Source: Clostridia bacterium (GTDB lineage Bacteria; Bacillota; Clostridia; Saccharofermentanales; Saccharofermentanaceae). From it: a DNA stretch of 8,200 nt. Under the pieces are notes generated by a model. That model saw nothing but the letters and a program-made list of their open reading frames with translations, did not search any database and was not told the origin of the DNA. Position numbers and translations under genes: made by a program. Shown here piece after piece: positions 6,089 to 8,200 of this stretch (position 1 is the first letter of the stretch; each line of letters starts with the position of its first letter). Location: assembly GCA_017881645.1 (NCBI GenBank), contig JADGQQ010000152.1:1-8200 (forward strand), given 5' to 3'.

Positions 6089-7099
6089 ATGACCCCGAAA
6101 TCTTCTGAGTCCGAACACAATATTCCTCATGTCGGTCACGGCTCAAAACACGACTTTTCACCGAGTCTGTCTGATGCCCAATTAATCCATACCGTCATGG
6201 ACAATTCTCAGGATACCATCTATTTCAAAGACAATCATTCGGTCTTTATTCTGAACAGCAAGGCTCACGCTATGCAGTTCGGACTGACGGATCCGAACGT
6301 CCTTATCGGGAAGAGCGACGCGGATTTTTATCCGGAGGCTTTTGTCCGCAATGCGCTGAATGATGAGAAAGCGATCATGAAAACCGGCGTTCCGATTCTC
6401 GGCCGTATCGAAAAATGGGAGAAAGAGAACGGGGACGTCGTATGGTTTTCGGCATCCAAATATCCTCTCTTCGATGACAATGGCGCTGTCGTGGGAACAT
6501 GGGGAACATCACGGAATATTTCCGCTCTGAAGAATGCGGAAGTGGAACTCGAACGTGTCAACAAGGCGCTTGCGCTTGCAAATACGAAGCTGAAGGAACT
6601 CTCTGTAATTGATGAATTGTCCGGACTTTATAATCGGCGCAATTTTTACGACACGCTCCACAAGACCGCCAAAATCTATGCCCGCGTCAGAAGCCGCGGT
6701 CTTTCTGCGACATTTTCCCTCATTCTGCTGGATGTTGACTTCTTCAAGAAGATCAACGATGCCTACGGTCATCTGACCGGAGACAGCGCCATCCGTCATA
6801 TCGCGCAGCTTCTGACTTCACGCACGCGAACCTCAGACTATACGTTCCGCTACGGCGGAGATGAATTTGCCGTCATTCTGCCCGATACCGATTTAGCCGG
6901 AGCGAAAGAACTGGCCGAACGGCTTCGCGTGATCATTGAAAAGAACCCGATGCATCTCGACAGCGAGGACATCCCGATCACCGTGAGCTTAGGTGTTTCT
7001 TCCTATACTGACCAAATCGTAGATGCGATGGAAATGGTGCAGGACGCTGATGCCAAGCTGTACGAATCCAAAAACAGGGGAAGAAACCTCGTTACCTGA
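6089..7099 (+). CDS. PAS-GGDEF diguanylate cyclase, second paralogue
   Basis: Soluble c-di-GMP synthase of 336 residues. A charged, His-rich tail (1-27) precedes a PAS domain (about 30-145), then a short coiled linker (about 150-170) and a GGDEF domain (about 172-336). The canonical signature is intact: GGDEF at 256-260, metal-binding Asp215 in LLDVDFFK, opening DELSGLYNRR and closing SKNRGRN. RTSD (247-250), five residues before GGDEF, fits an inhibitory I-site. Aligned by hand with the cyclase at 3169-4155, about 75 of 123 PAS positions and about 80 of 163 GGDEF positions are identical, so the sensor is the better conserved part. It is divergent from the glycosyltransferase gene, and a membrane-bound GGDEF gene follows 32 bases later, likely in the same operon. 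The PAS ligand is unknown. Confidence 0.94.
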   Translation: MTPKSSESEHNIPHVGHGSKHDFSPSLSDAQLIHTVMDNSQDTIYFKDNHSVFILNSKAHAMQFGLTDPNVLIGKSDADFYPEAFVRNALNDEKAIMKTGVPILGRIEKWEKENGDVVWFSASKYPLFDDNGAVVGTWGTSRNISALKNAEVELERVNKALALANTKLKELSVIDELSGLYNRRNFYDTLHKTAKIYARVRSRGLSATFSLILLDVDFFKKINDAYGHLTGDSAIRHIAQLLTSRTRTSDYTFRYGGDEFAVILPDTDLAGAKELAERLRVIIEKNPMHLDSEDIPITVSLGVSSYTDQIVDAMEMVQDADAKLYESKNRGRNLVT

Positions 7100-7131
7100 T
7101 AACTGCCAGCGACTATGAATAGGAGATTTTC

Positions 7132-8200
7132 ATGAAATACAAGGGCTTTTTCCGTGTTCTCGCCGTCATCGGCATACTTTTTGCAGCGTACGCCGCAGCG
7201 TCACTTCTGCATGCGGAATTTTTGGCCAACATTCTTTCACTTGCGTGCACAGCCTTTGCTTTCGCCATTGTATGTAAGGCTGCTTTTGCTCCGCAGCTTC
7301 CTAAATACCGCCAATGGCTCTGGCTTTGTTTTGCTATGGCAGTTCTCTTCTGGACCCTTGCGGATGTGCTCTGGACAGTGGATGTCGCCATTCTCGGAAA
7401 AGATCCTGAAAATGATATGCTCGTCACAATCCTCAATTTTGGCACGAATGTGTGCCTGTTGATCGGCACCATCATTTATGCGGCAAGAACGTGCCGGAAA
7501 TGGAATGCTCTCCAGCTGGTTGTCGATTCGGTCGCCATTTCCGCATCGATCCTCTTTGTTCTCTGGGTATTGTTTTTTGATAAAAACATAGCCAATATGG
7601 GTCTCCTCGTCGCCGACGGCTGGATATCTCCGCTGGCGGTCGGACTGGATATCGGATTTATTGCAGGCGTCGCCGTGTGGTTTTTCTCCATCCGCAGCGG
7701 GAAAATTTCTGCACATCTGTGGGTACTTGCAGGGTCAATGATGGTTTTTGCTTTCAATGATCTACTGTATTACTATTTCTATATGCACGGGAAATACCAG
7801 CCCAACTCTCTCATTGACGTCATCTATGTTGCCGCATTGTTCGGGGTCGCCGCAGGTGTCCTGATGGTACCGGCAGGCGCATCGCCCGCATCCAATGCTA
7901 TTCCGGCGTATTCCAATGTCGGATATTTTCACAAAGGTCTGCTGTTGCTTCCCGCACCGCTTCTGATCATTCTATCCGAGGGATTCAATATAACTGATTT
8001 CCTTATTTCTCTCATAATTATTATTATTCATGAAGGTGTCAGCAATTATATCCAGACTTCGATTCAGACGGAACGCATGCTGACGTTCGAAAAGACCATC
8101 AATGCCGATCTGGAGCACAGGATCACAGAGCGAACGCAGGAACTTGAAGAAAATCTTGATCAATTGGATAGCCTTTCCAAGCAGGATTCCCTTACCGGAC
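7132..8200 (+). CDS. Polytopic membrane protein with C-terminal GGDEF domain (cut by right edge)
   Basis: First 356 residues of a membrane signalling protein, probably a diguanylate cyclase; a GGDEF-EAL hybrid is not excluded. About eight to ten hydrophobic spans are seen (roughly 6-26, 29-50, 62-84, 97-117, 127-149, 164-186, 193-217, 227-246 and one or two in 269-305), forming an integral-membrane sensor of no family I can name. A coiled-coil segment with TERTQELEENL (332-342) follows, then SKQDSLTG (349-356), the standard opening of a GGDEF domain (DxLTGLxNRR). The catalytic part lies outside the window, so activity cannot be judged. GGAG (7122-7125) lies six bases before the ATG. With only 32 bases after the second PAS-GGDEF gene and no terminator between, co-transcription is likely, pairing a cytoplasmic with a membrane sensor. 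Confidence 0.85.
   Translation, partial: MKYKGFFRVLAVIGILFAAYAAASLLHAEFLANILSLACTAFAFAIVCKAAFAPQLPKYRQWLWLCFAMAVLFWTLADVLWTVDVAILGKDPENDMLVTILNFGTNVCLLIGTIIYAARTCRKWNALQLVVDSVAISASILFVLWVLFFDKNIANMGLLVADGWISPLAVGLDIGFIAGVAVWFFSIRSGKISAHLWVLAGSMMVFAFNDLLYYYFYMHGKYQPNSLIDVIYVAALFGVAAGVLMVPAGASPASNAIPAYSNVGYFHKGLLLLPAPLLIILSEGFNITDFLISLIIIIIHEGVSNYIQTSIQTERMLTFEKTINADLEHRITERTQELEENLDQLDSLSKQDSLTG

Noticed and set aside
7237..7716. 159-codon minus-strand frame inside the membrane GGDEF gene
   Set aside because: It is antisense to a gene with a strong ribosome binding site, regular membrane spans and a GGDEF opening. Its composition is basic and polar, as expected for a shadow of hydrophobic codons.

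Overview
The window looks like chromosomal DNA from a bacterium with a roughly balanced base composition. It is probably a Gram-positive of the Clostridia type. The grounds are strong AGGAG-type ribosome binding sites, consensus-like TATAAT boxes, and a lipoprotein that joins a cadherin-like beta-sandwich to an esterase. The spermidine route through carboxynorspermidine dehydrogenase and decarboxylase fits but is not specific. This placement is inference; there is no rRNA or other marker. No tRNA, CRISPR array, insertion sequence or phage gene was seen.

Layout. Positions 1-1529 (minus strand) hold a two-gene polyamine operon: carboxynorspermidine dehydrogenase/synthase, then nspC, which runs off the left edge. 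A divergent intergenic region separates it from a plus-strand secreted lipoprotein esterase (1767-2984). From 3169 to the right edge the window is dominated by cyclic-di-GMP signalling. A soluble PAS-GGDEF diguanylate cyclase (3169-4155, plus) converges on a minus-strand pair: a GT-A type glycosyltransferase-like protein (4637-5872) followed by a small four-CxxC zinc-ribbon protein (4173-4559). Divergent from the glycosyltransferase is a second PAS-GGDEF protein (6089-7099), a clear paralogue of the first. Thirty-two bases later comes a polytopic membrane protein whose C-terminus is just entering a GGDEF domain when the window ends (7132-8200).

How the genes may work together. Two paralogous cyclases with near-identical PAS cores bracket a glycosyltransferase/zinc-ribbon module, and a third, membrane-bound cyclase follows the second. 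This suggests a local c-di-GMP cluster that could control a glycan or surface function, but no c-di-GMP receptor (PilZ, riboswitch) was recognised here, so the link is inference. The polyamine operon and the lipoprotein may simply be neighbours.

The largest stretches without a gene are about 180-240 bases, and all are promoter regions. The most notable non-coding structure is a near-perfect 16-bp palindrome in the leader of the first cyclase. It overlaps a second, mutually exclusive inverted repeat.
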